From assembly GCA_001780955.1 (NCBI GenBank), contig MFJR01000007.1:500320-539412 (forward strand): 39,093 nucleotides of DNA, written 5' to 3'. Of this stretch, positions 29,452 through 36,616 are shown piece by piece; the stretch's first letter is position 1; each line of letters starts with the position of its first letter. The translations under genes were made by a program, and so were the position numbers. The notes under the pieces are model-generated. The model saw only the letters and a list, made by a program, of their open reading frames with translations, searched no databases and was not told the DNA's origin. Origin of the DNA: Candidatus Gottesmanbacteria bacterium RIFCSPLOWO2_01_FULL_39_12b (GTDB taxonomy: Bacteria > Patescibacteriota > Microgenomatia > 2-02-FULL-39-11).

Positions 29452-30801
29452 TTAGCGCTTATTATAAACAAATTTTATCTTGACAAAGTTATTGGCAACA
29501 TTTGACAGATTGTAATCATAGATAATATCTGCTCCGCCGTTATTAAAAACCAGATGAAGCTGATTCAATTTAATCAGATTATCCTTGTCAAATTTAAACT
29601 GGCATTTATTCCAGGCATCGACTCCCATTTGTTGGCGGGCAGGAAGCGATAAATACCTATCATAACCAATCCCAAAACTGGCAAATGAAGGATATACGCT
29701 ATATGCATTATCTACAACATAAACGGGAAATTTTATATCAATACCGTTACAGGTTGCATCAAGGGTGGAATTTTTATTAGTGTAGATAGCAAATCTAGTC
29801 AAAAAGTCAATATTTTCAGAAAGTTCATCTATTTTGATAGAAAACAGATCAAACAATGAAGACATTGATCTTACAGATTGGGTAAAGAGAGTTCCCGCAA
29901 CTGTTTCCTTTGGTTGATTGCTATAAACGGGTATGGTATACAAACGGTCTTTCACAGAATCCACATCAACATCCGGAATATTAAACATATTTCCATTAAC
30001 TGCGTAAACATCTAGTCCTACAGATTTTTTACCAGATGCCTCAAATCCTGTCCGGTCATATTGGAAAAGTTCTTCACGGGATGGAAGAGGTTTGCAATTA
30101 TCATTAATATCTCTATAAAATTCCGGCTTATTTGCATCAGTCCAGACAAACATATTGGGATCAGTGCATTTGCTGTCAGGTCCATCTGCGTGTGCCGGAC
30201 ATCCTATTTGACCAGGTCCTCCGCAAGGCTGACACCCTTTATATCTAACTATATGAGTCGGGTCGGTACAGGTTTTGACTCCTGAGGCTGATGTGCACGG
30301 CGGTTCATTCAGGAGTCCGCAGTGTTGGCATATATTGTTTATTAACTGAATGGCAGGATCATTACCGGGATTAAAACAGATATCCTTACCTGATTCTTTA
30401 CACGGAGGTTGACCCTGACTGCCACAGTCATTGGTTTGAGTTTGGACCAGAGGAATACATACGCCTTTGGGGGTGACTGTGAATTTATCGTCATCAAAGA
30501 AAGTGGCTTTTTTTGTTGCTGAAATTGCATTAGGTCTATCTACGTATATATCTTCCCAATTTTGACTTTCATTAGGAGGATATATACTACGAAGATAATT
30601 CTTATAAGTTGATGAAAGAATTAAGTTGGTTGCGTCTTTAAAAATAGGAGCGCAGATAAGCCCCGGATCGCAGCGATACTGACTTTTGGTGGGATCATCC
30701 AGTAGGTCGCGACACCGATTTCCCAGGCTACCCACGGGTACATCTGCATGTTGAATGCAACTGGTTTCAGTTAAGCTATGTCTATCTGCCGGAACTTTCA
30801 T
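29452..30801 (-). CDS. Cys-rich secreted protein, downstream part after an in-frame TGA
   Basis: This 449-residue frame continues directly, in the same frame, from the 91-residue frame at 30802-31077; only one TGA separates them, and ATG is the next codon. It has no signal peptide, yet is rich in cysteines (modules such as CGSQGQPPC, CGLLNEPPC and CGGPGQIGC, about 125-205) like the exported proteins of this window. A beta-rich part follows (about 230-449). The likeliest reading is one secreted protein of about 541 codons broken by a nonsense change or a sequencing error. Re-initiation at the ATG is the alternative. Confidence 0.6.
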   Translation of the reverse strand: MKVPADRHSLTETSCIQHADVPVGSLGNRCRDLLDDPTKSQYRCDPGLICAPIFKDATNLILSSTYKNYLRSIYPPNESQNWEDIYVDRPNAISATKKATFFDDDKFTVTPKGVCIPLVQTQTNDCGSQGQPPCKESGKDICFNPGNDPAIQLINNICQHCGLLNEPPCTSASGVKTCTDPTHIVRYKGCQPCGGPGQIGCPAHADGPDSKCTDPNMFVWTDANKPEFYRDINDNCKPLPSREELFQYDRTGFEASGKKSVGLDVYAVNGNMFNIPDVDVDSVKDRLYTIPVYSNQPKETVAGTLFTQSVRSMSSLFDLFSIKIDELSENIDFLTRFAIYTNKNSTLDATCNGIDIKFPVYVVDNAYSVYPSFASFGIGYDRYLSLPARQQMGVDAWNKCQFKFDKDNLIKLNQLHLVFNNGGADIIYDYNLSNVANNFVKIKFVYNKR

Positions 30802-31077
30802 TCAGAAATCAAGCGTTGCTTTGCAAAAAAGACCTACATCTTTATTACAGACAAGATTGTAGTTTGGATCAGAGTTTTCTCCTACTTCTTCGCAAGGATT
30901 ACCCCACCCGCCAACAGGAATCATTAGGGGTGCCTTAACATTTGCTGCTTTTGATAAGGTTAAATTCTGGTTTGAGATAATAAGTGAAGAAAGAAGAAGG
31001 GTAACGGCTATGGCGATGACAGCAAAAGAAAAGATATAAAATGTTCTTTTTGAAATACAAACTTGAGATGCAGGCAT
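30802..31077 (-). CDS. Cys-rich secreted protein, N-terminal part before an in-frame TGA
   Basis: A 91-residue frame with a signal anchor (about 12-32, FYIFSFAVIAIAVTLLL) and a short Cys-containing segment (GWGNPCEEV...LVCNKDVGLFC). The stop TGA is followed directly by ATG of the next part in the same frame. The module NPCEE...LVCNK resembles NRCRD...YRCDPGLIC just after the break (about 31-50 of the second part), which supports one continuous protein. Confidence 0.6.
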   Translation of the reverse strand: MPASQVCISKRTFYIFSFAVIAIAVTLLLSSLIISNQNLTLSKAANVKAPLMIPVGGWGNPCEEVGENSDPNYNLVCNKDVGLFCKATLDF

Positions 31078-31136
31078 ATGGTTATTAATTTAAGATTAGT
31101 ATGTAATCAGGGGCCTGTCAAGGAGTGTTATTAAAA

Positions 31137-33170
31137 TTATTTTATCTCTTCCTTCTTCCAGGCGGCAAAGGTGCATTTGGGGTAATTTCCGCATCCGTAA
31201 AACTGTTTACCTCTTTTAGTTCTTTTCACTATTATATCCCCTTTGCACTTGGGACAGGGAATATCGATTTTCTCTACAATGTTTCTGGTATATTTACACT
31301 GCGGAAAGTTTGAGCAGGCGATAAATTTCCCGAATTTTCCCGTCCGATAAACAAGTGGTTTACTACACTGCGGACAACTCTCTCCAACTTCGGTCACGAC
31401 TTGCTCGACCCTTTCGACATCTTTATAAACTTTATCCAAAGTCGTCTTAAAAGGACCAAAAAACTCAGATAAAACTCCCTGCCACTGCCTTTTACCGTTG
31501 GCGATATCATCCAGTTCTTCCTCCATCATGGCCGTAAAAGGCAGTTTGACGATTTCGGAAAAATATTTTACCAGAAAGTCCGTCACCAGATATCCAAGCT
31601 CAGTCGGATGGAATTTACCCGTCCTCCTCCCGCTCTCATCGGTCATCTTTTCGATATATTGACGATCCTGGATGGTGGAAATAATCGGTGCGTAAGTCGA
31701 AGGCCGGCCTATATCTTTTTCTTCCAGAGTTTTTATCAGACTGCCTTCTGTATATCTGGGCGGAGGCATCGTAAAACACTGTTCTTTTTTAAATTCTCCT
31801 CCTTCAAATTTATCCCCCGCCGAAACATTTGGCAATATTTTATCTTCGCTGTTCCTTCCCGAGATCTTCAAAAATCCGTCAAATTTTATGACCGATCCTT
31901 TGGCTTCAAAAAAATATGAGTTTGAGCTGGTGATTGTTATTGTAGTCGAGTCAAAAACGGCTTCTGCCGCCTGTGATGAGAGTGCCCTTTTCCAAATCAG
32001 ATCGTATAATCTTACGTGATCTTTATTTAACTCTGTTTGGTCTTTTAACTTATGCGTCTTTGCGTCTTCAAGATTGGTTGGCCTGATGGCCTCATGCGCT
32101 TCCTGGGCGACTTTTGACTTAGTGGTATAACGCCGGAAATAACCCGCGTGATAATTTTTCCCGTATTCTTTCCCGATATAATCTTTGGCCGAAGCTAAAA
32201 ATTTTTCGGAAAGGTTTACCGAATCCGTTCGGTGATAAGTGATATACCCTTCCTCATAAAGTTTTTGGGCAAGCATCATGGTTCTTTTTGAGGAAAATCC
32301 CAAAAAGCGACCTGCCTCTTGCTGGAGCTTGCTTGTGGTATATGGAGGTGGAGGCAGCCTTTTAACTTCTTTTTTATCCACCGCTGAAACTACAAAGGGA
32401 GATTTAATATCGGCAATGGTCTCTTGCGCTTCTCTTTCCGTCGATATGCTGGTTTTGGTGACTGTATATTTTCCGTCAAACAGGTCAAAACTGACGACTT
32501 CTTCATATTTTTTGTCACCTTTTTTTATTAGTTCTGCTTCCAATGCCTTAAATTCCCCAAATACCCTCCAAAATTCCTCTTTTTTGAATTTCTCAATCTC
32601 CCTTTCCCGCTCAACGATCAGCCGTACGGTCACAGACTGTACCCGTCCGGCGGATAACCAGCGCTTCCGAAGTTTATTCCAAAGAAGGGGTGACAATTTG
32701 TACCCCACCAGCCGGTCCAGAACCCGTCTGGCCTGCTGGGCATCCACTAAATGCAGGTCTAAACTTTTAGGATTTTTTAACGCCTCGTGAATAGCGGACT
32801 CGGTAATTTCATGAAAAACTATCCGGCTAAAAGTTGCTTTCTGTGAGTTTTGTTTTTCGGGTTTTAATATGTTTAAAATGTGCCAGGCAATCGCTTCTCC
32901 CTCACGGTCCGGGTCTGTAGCCAATACAATAGTTTGCGCAGTTTCAACTAGCTTCTTCAGTTCAACCACTCTCTTTTTCCTGTCGGGGATAATCTGATAT
33001 TTCGGAATAAAATCATATACATCTTTCTGAATTTTAATCTCTACTCCCAACTTGTTCTTCGGTAAATCCCGGATATGACCGTAAGTGGCCTCAATCCGGT
33101 AATCTTTACCCAAAAATTTACTCAAAGTTCGCGCTTTTGTAGGAGATTCAACGATAACTAAATTAAGCAT
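31137..33170 (-). CDS. topA: DNA topoisomerase I (type IA)
   Basis: The enzyme relaxes negative supercoils through a 5'-phosphotyrosine link. From the preferred ATG at 33170 it has 677 residues. The TOPRIM motif is at the N-terminus (VIVESPTKA, 5-13; DPDREGE, 86-92), the nucleophile is Tyr312 in GYITYHRTDS, and two C-terminal four-Cys zinc fingers occur at 599-625 and 639-666. The frame extends 28 codons further upstream, but conserved proteins of the family begin near MLNLVIVESP, and that upstream part contains a promoter and a repeat. It lies next to dprA, a common bacterial neighbour. Confidence 0.97.
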   Translation of the reverse strand: MLNLVIVESPTKARTLSKFLGKDYRIEATYGHIRDLPKNKLGVEIKIQKDVYDFIPKYQIIPDRKKRVVELKKLVETAQTIVLATDPDREGEAIAWHILNILKPEKQNSQKATFSRIVFHEITESAIHEALKNPKSLDLHLVDAQQARRVLDRLVGYKLSPLLWNKLRKRWLSAGRVQSVTVRLIVEREREIEKFKKEEFWRVFGEFKALEAELIKKGDKKYEEVVSFDLFDGKYTVTKTSISTEREAQETIADIKSPFVVSAVDKKEVKRLPPPPYTTSKLQQEAGRFLGFSSKRTMMLAQKLYEEGYITYHRTDSVNLSEKFLASAKDYIGKEYGKNYHAGYFRRYTTKSKVAQEAHEAIRPTNLEDAKTHKLKDQTELNKDHVRLYDLIWKRALSSQAAEAVFDSTTITITSSNSYFFEAKGSVIKFDGFLKISGRNSEDKILPNVSAGDKFEGGEFKKEQCFTMPPPRYTEGSLIKTLEEKDIGRPSTYAPIISTIQDRQYIEKMTDESGRRTGKFHPTELGYLVTDFLVKYFSEIVKLPFTAMMEEELDDIANGKRQWQGVLSEFFGPFKTTLDKVYKDVERVEQVVTEVGESCPQCSKPLVYRTGKFGKFIACSNFPQCKYTRNIVEKIDIPCPKCKGDIIVKRTKRGKQFYGCGNYPKCTFAAWKKEEIK

Positions 33171-33180
33171 ATGATTAATA

Positions 33181-33208
33181 ACGATACATTTTACCAGAAA
33201 AGTGTCAA
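33181..33208 (-). promoter_or_regulatory. putative topA promoter
   Basis: On the minus strand, TTGACA (33203-33208) and TATCGT (33181-33186) have a 16-base spacer. Ten bases lie between the -10 and the ATG at 33170. Confidence 0.5.
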
Positions 33209-33226
33209 GACCATGTACTAGAAGTT

Positions 33227-33265
33227 CACCTGGGAGGTGAATAATATAGGACACCTAGGGATTTT
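33227..33265. repeat. solitary RAYT2-type repeat between topA and dprA
   Basis: Hairpin CACCT-GGG-AGGTG (33227-33239), a 12-base spacer, then CACCTAGGG (33252-33260) and ATTTT. The same composite bounds RAYT2 at 34518-34554 and, inverted, at 35246-35279. By spacer length (12) and spacer bases this copy is closer to the right end than to the left end. Confidence 0.8.
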
Positions 33266-33333
33266 TATCCGCTGATTAAAGTGTTTCCGACTCCGGATCG
33301 TTATTGTTTTAACATTCCAGGAAAATACTACTT

Positions 33334-34446
33334 TTAGGCTATCCCATAATTCCCACCGCCAAGATTTTTGATATATTTTTTCATCTCCATCATCGTCAAA
33401 AGACTGCCCAGCTTCCCTGTCTCCATCTTAGTCTGTCTGGCTATCTCATCAAAATGCAGATTTTCCTTTTGCAACAGCTCGATTATTTTCCTTTCCTCAT
33501 TTGATAATTTTTGCATTTTCTCATTCATTTGGGTACTTGGATACTTATTTATTGGTATATTTTTAATTTTCAATTCTTCCAAAATGTCTTTTGCCTCGGT
33601 CACCAGTTTGGCCCCGCTTTTAAGTAATTTATTGGTCGCCCCGGACATCTCCGAGGTGATCGGACCAGGTACGGCAAAAACCTCCCGACCCTGCTCGGCC
33701 GCGTAGGAGGCGGTAATCAATGCTCCACTGTCGCTGGCTCCTTCCGTCACCACCACTCCTTGCGAAAGACCGCTGATGATCCTGTTTCTGGCCGGAAAAA
33801 GTCCGCGGGTGGCGTACTGACCTAGAGGATACTCAGAAATTACCAGGCCGGCCTTTTTAATAATCTGCCAATAAAGTTTGGAATTGCTGATCGGATGAAT
33901 GATGTCTACCCCGCAACCCAAAACCGCAATCGTTTTGCCACCTAATTCAACTGCGGTTTCGTGAGCGACCGTATCCACTCCGTAAGCCATACCCGAAACG
34001 ACGGTAATTCCGAAGTCAACCAGTCCTTCCGTAATCTTTCTGGTTATCTCCCTTCCGTAATTAGTAATCCTTCTTGTCCCCACCACCGCCACCCTTTTAA
34101 AGGTTGAACCTTTGAAGGTGTCCAAATTACCCCTGGTGTAAAGAAGAAACGGGGCGGCCGGAATTTCTTTTAGAATATCCGGATATTCTTTATCCAAAAG
34201 TGTAATGACAGCAATCTCTTTCTCCAAAAGCCTTTTTTGATACTTCTCAAAAGAAAAATCTTGACGAAAAGCCACAAATTTCCCGGTCAACATCTCTCCC
34301 AAACCGATCTTCACCAGTTCTTTCTCTGATGCCTCCCAGGCCTTTTGGGCATCGCCAAAGTATTGATGTAATAACTTAAATCTTAGCGGCCCGATCCCGG
34401 GGAAAGCGCTAAATCCTAACCAATATTTTTTCTCTTCGTCAATCAT
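33334..34446 (-). CDS. dprA: DNA processing protein DprA
   Basis: DprA binds incoming single-stranded DNA and loads RecA during natural transformation. The 370-residue protein has an N-terminal SAM-like region (about 8-60), the Rossmann core (about 90-290) with AVVGTRRITNYG (120-131), SGMAYGVDTVAHE (151-163), PARNRIISGLSQG (218-230) and AVPGPI (258-263), and a C-terminal winged-helix domain (about 310-370). Residues about 110-117 (TFKGSTFK) are encoded by a palindrome related to the RAYT1 hairpin and sit just before the core. It is convergent in spirit with CPR reports of competence genes; no com genes are in the window. Confidence 0.96.
   Translation of the reverse strand: MIDEEKKYWLGFSAFPGIGPLRFKLLHQYFGDAQKAWEASEKELVKIGLGEMLTGKFVAFRQDFSFEKYQKRLLEKEIAVITLLDKEYPDILKEIPAAPFLLYTRGNLDTFKGSTFKRVAVVGTRRITNYGREITRKITEGLVDFGITVVSGMAYGVDTVAHETAVELGGKTIAVLGCGVDIIHPISNSKLYWQIIKKAGLVISEYPLGQYATRGLFPARNRIISGLSQGVVVTEGASDSGALITASYAAEQGREVFAVPGPITSEMSGATNKLLKSGAKLVTEAKDILEELKIKNIPINKYPSTQMNEKMQKLSNEERKIIELLQKENLHFDEIARQTKMETGKLGSLLTMMEMKKYIKNLGGGNYGIA
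34099..34113. repeat. palindrome inside dprA, related to family A
   Basis: AAAGGTTGAACCTTT is a perfect palindrome with 7-base arms and one central base. Its core AAGGTTGAACCTT differs by one base from the RAYT1 core AAGGTTGGACCTT. It stays in frame in dprA. Confidence 0.65.
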
Positions 34447-34517
34447 ATATATTATTCTCTACTAATTGTTCAAATTAGTCCAATCACTTCTGTAATTTTT
34501 TGATAAATAGGAATATT

Positions 34518-34554
34518 CACCTGGGAGGTGAGTTACGTTGACACCTAGGGATTT
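34518..34554. repeat. RAYT2 left-end repeat (family B)
   Basis: Hairpin CACCTGGGAGGTG (34518-34530), an 11-base spacer, then CACCTAGGG (34542-34550) and ATTT. It lies 18 bases before the RAYT2 start codon and faces the inverted right-end copy at 35246-35279. Confidence 0.88.
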
Positions 34555-34572
34555 ATAGTTTATTATCGAAAT

Positions 34573-35241
34573 ATGCCTGGGAGAATTTTACCTCTTATTA
34601 CAGATCAGATTTATCATATTTTTAATAGAGGAATAGATAGACGTCCGACTTTTACAAACAGACTTGAGTATAAAAGAGCCCGGGAATCTATAAAATTTTA
34701 TAGGGTTAGTAACCCATCGATCCGCTTATCTAAATTCTTACGCTTAGAAGAAAAAAGACAGAGTGAAGTTATTTATTTGCTACAGAAGAGTAAAAAGTTA
34801 GTAGAAATTGCTTGTTATTGCTTTATGCCCAATCATTTTCATCTTATATTGAAGCAAAAAGCACATCACGGTATTTCCAAATTTTTAAGTAATTTTCAAA
34901 ATAGTTATACACGTTATTTCAACACCAGACATAAAAGAGATGGTTCATTGTTTATGGATCAATTTAAAGCAGTGAGAGTAGAAACAGACGAGCAACTTCT
35001 TCATTTATCTCGTTATGTTCATCTAAATCCACACACAGGATATACAGTAAAGTCATTATTTGAACTTAAGAGGTATGAATGGTCATCTTTCCAAACCTAT
35101 CTAAATAAAACTAGTGATTTTGTTGAAACTAATTTAGTGTTAAGCTTTTTTCGAAATATCAATGAATATGAGAAGTTTGTTTTTGGCCGGGCAGATTATC
35201 AAAGAGACTTAAAGAAAATAGAGCATCTACTTATTGAGTAA
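34573..35241 (+). CDS. REP-associated tyrosine transposase (RAYT2, Y1/IS200-like)
   Basis: A 222-residue Y1 HUH transposase of the REP-associated type. It has YHIFNRGIDRR near the N-terminus, the HUH motif FMPNHFHLIL (His88 and His90), the catalytic helix SYTRYFNTRH (Tyr112 or Tyr115), and the HLSRYVHLNPH block. It is related to RAYT1 in all blocks but clearly divergent. It is intact and flanked by inverted composite repeats of family B, distinct from the hairpins around RAYT1, so each transposase has its own cognate DNA. The element sits between dprA and a glycosidase-like gene. Confidence 0.93.
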   Translation: MPGRILPLITDQIYHIFNRGIDRRPTFTNRLEYKRARESIKFYRVSNPSIRLSKFLRLEEKRQSEVIYLLQKSKKLVEIACYCFMPNHFHLILKQKAHHGISKFLSNFQNSYTRYFNTRHKRDGSLFMDQFKAVRVETDEQLLHLSRYVHLNPHTGYTVKSLFELKRYEWSSFQTYLNKTSDFVETNLVLSFFRNINEYEKFVFGRADYQRDLKKIEHLLIE

Positions 35242-35245
35242 TATT

Positions 35246-35279
35246 CCCTAGGTGGCCTATATAAACCACCTCCCAGGTG
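35246..35279. repeat. RAYT2 right-end repeat (family B, inverted)
   Basis: CCCTAGGTG (35246-35254), a 12-base spacer, and CACCTCCCAGGTG (35267-35279) form the inverse of the left-end composite. A further partial copy of AGGTGAATCAT follows at about 35288-35298. Confidence 0.88.
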
Positions 35280-35302
35280 AATCATACAGGTGAATCATAA
35301 AA

Positions 35303-35331
35303 TTGACAAAACCATCTTTCTTTTTTAAACT
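35303..35331 (+). promoter_or_regulatory. putative promoter of the glycosidase-like gene
   Basis: -35 TTGACA (35303-35308), then 17 bases, then a weak TTAAAC (35326-35331). Unlike most starts here, this gene has a strong ribosome-binding site, GGAGG (35339-35343), five bases before ATG 35349. Confidence 0.4.
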
Positions 35332-35348
35332 GGAGCTTGGAGGTTGAT

Positions 35349-36569
35349 ATGGCAAAGAGGAGAAAAAAACGCGTAATTAAAAAACAAAGTCAGAATAAAT
35401 TATTTCCTTTTCTTTTGCTTCTTTTGATACTCCCTATCGTAGTTCTTGCCAGCCTGAAAGCCAATAATCTTTTTTCCCTGGGAGTAAGTAATGCAATACC
35501 CACAACTTTATCCAACAGCAAACTGGGGGTATTTTTTTTGGGGGTACCTAAAATGGTTGATTGGAAAAAAGTTGTTGCCAGCGGACCTAAAATAATCAAC
35601 GTGCTTGATGCTCAACTTTTCTCTGACAGGTTTGCAATAATAACTGAATATAAATCAAAATACCCCAATGGTATTGTTATTCTCCGTATTATGGAAAAAA
35701 CCCAAGGTATTGACTATCGCTCTTGGCCTGATGCGGCCTCTGCTGCTTCCGATTACTTCGTAAAAGTCATCAAACCCGGACTTGATAAAATTCCCGCCGA
35801 TAAAAAAAATCTCATTAATTTCGTCACCGGACCCAACGAATCAGATAACATTCCCAATATCCAGGACTCCGTGGCAAACGTCATCTGGGTGGGAAAATTC
35901 TGGGAAACTCTTGCCCCGCTCATCCGGGGTTATGGTTTTACTCCGCTTATCGGCGATATTTCCGTAGGCAATCTTGAGGTAAATAATTTACAATACCTGG
36001 TACCGGCTTTAACAGCGATACAAAAAGCAAATGGGGCCTGGAGTTATCATGCTTATACCACCTATACAACTTCTCCAAAAGACGATGAATTTTCGCTCTT
36101 TAAATACCGCCGCTTTCACGAGTATCTCCAAAAAAACAATCCCGATCTGTCAAATATCCCGATGGTTCTTACTGAAGTAGGCATAGTCGGATGGCAAGTA
36201 AATGGAACTCCTGAGAAATATCAAGAGTGGTTAAAAGGATTTGACAGTGAAATGCAAAAAGATACTTTTGTCCTGGGTGGAACTATCTACCAGATGGGAG
36301 ATGAAGTAAGCTGGCCGACTTTTAACATTGAACCTATCTGTAACTGGTACGTCAGCTACATTTCAGGAAAATCGCTTGACTGCGGATACGAAGCCGGAAA
36401 TAACGGTACTCCCTCAATCAGCAACTCCCTGAGTCCGACAAGAAGACCAACAATCGCTGTTACTCCCAAACCAACCGCCATCCCCGTCCCCGACAATGTT
36501 TTTTACATGATTATGAAAATTTTCCCTTTCTGGGAAAAAAATCAATATCTGCCCTTGCCGAAACGTTAA
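35349..36569 (+). CDS. signal-anchored glycoside-hydrolase-like TIM-barrel protein
   Basis: 406 residues from ATG 35349, which the GGAGG site selects over the TTG at 35337. A basic N-terminus and signal anchor (about 18-37) are followed by an alpha/beta barrel-like domain (about 55-350). Acid residues occur at the expected strand ends: FVTGPNESD (Glu of strand 4) and MVLTEVGIVGW (Glu of strand 7), the pattern of GH clan A retaining glycosidases. A Pro/Thr linker and a short hydrophobic end (about 380-400) close the protein. The substrate is unknown; surface polysaccharide breakdown or remodelling is likely. Confidence 0.7.
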   Translation: MAKRRKKRVIKKQSQNKLFPFLLLLLILPIVVLASLKANNLFSLGVSNAIPTTLSNSKLGVFFLGVPKMVDWKKVVASGPKIINVLDAQLFSDRFAIITEYKSKYPNGIVILRIMEKTQGIDYRSWPDAASAASDYFVKVIKPGLDKIPADKKNLINFVTGPNESDNIPNIQDSVANVIWVGKFWETLAPLIRGYGFTPLIGDISVGNLEVNNLQYLVPALTAIQKANGAWSYHAYTTYTTSPKDDEFSLFKYRRFHEYLQKNNPDLSNIPMVLTEVGIVGWQVNGTPEKYQEWLKGFDSEMQKDTFVLGGTIYQMGDEVSWPTFNIEPICNWYVSYISGKSLDCGYEAGNNGTPSISNSLSPTRRPTIAVTPKPTAIPVPDNVFYMIMKIFPFWEKNQYLPLPKR

Positions 36570-36579
36570 TCAACTCAAT

Positions 36580-36608
36580 TTGATCCGCCTTCTACTATAG
36601 GTTATAAT
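36580..36608 (+). promoter_or_regulatory. promoter of the ABC-ATPase-like gene
   Basis: -35 TTGATC (36580-36585) and a perfect -10 TATAAT (36603-36608) are 17 bases apart. Eight bases separate the -10 from ATG 36617, so the transcript should start at or next to the start codon. Confidence 0.7.
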
Positions 36609-36616
36609 ATCGCCTT

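Noticed and set aside
30802-30804. Recoding of TGA as an amino acid (as in Absconditabacteria and Gracilibacteria)
   Set aside because: TGA ends many other genes in this window, several in ATGA overlaps with the next start, so it works as a stop here.
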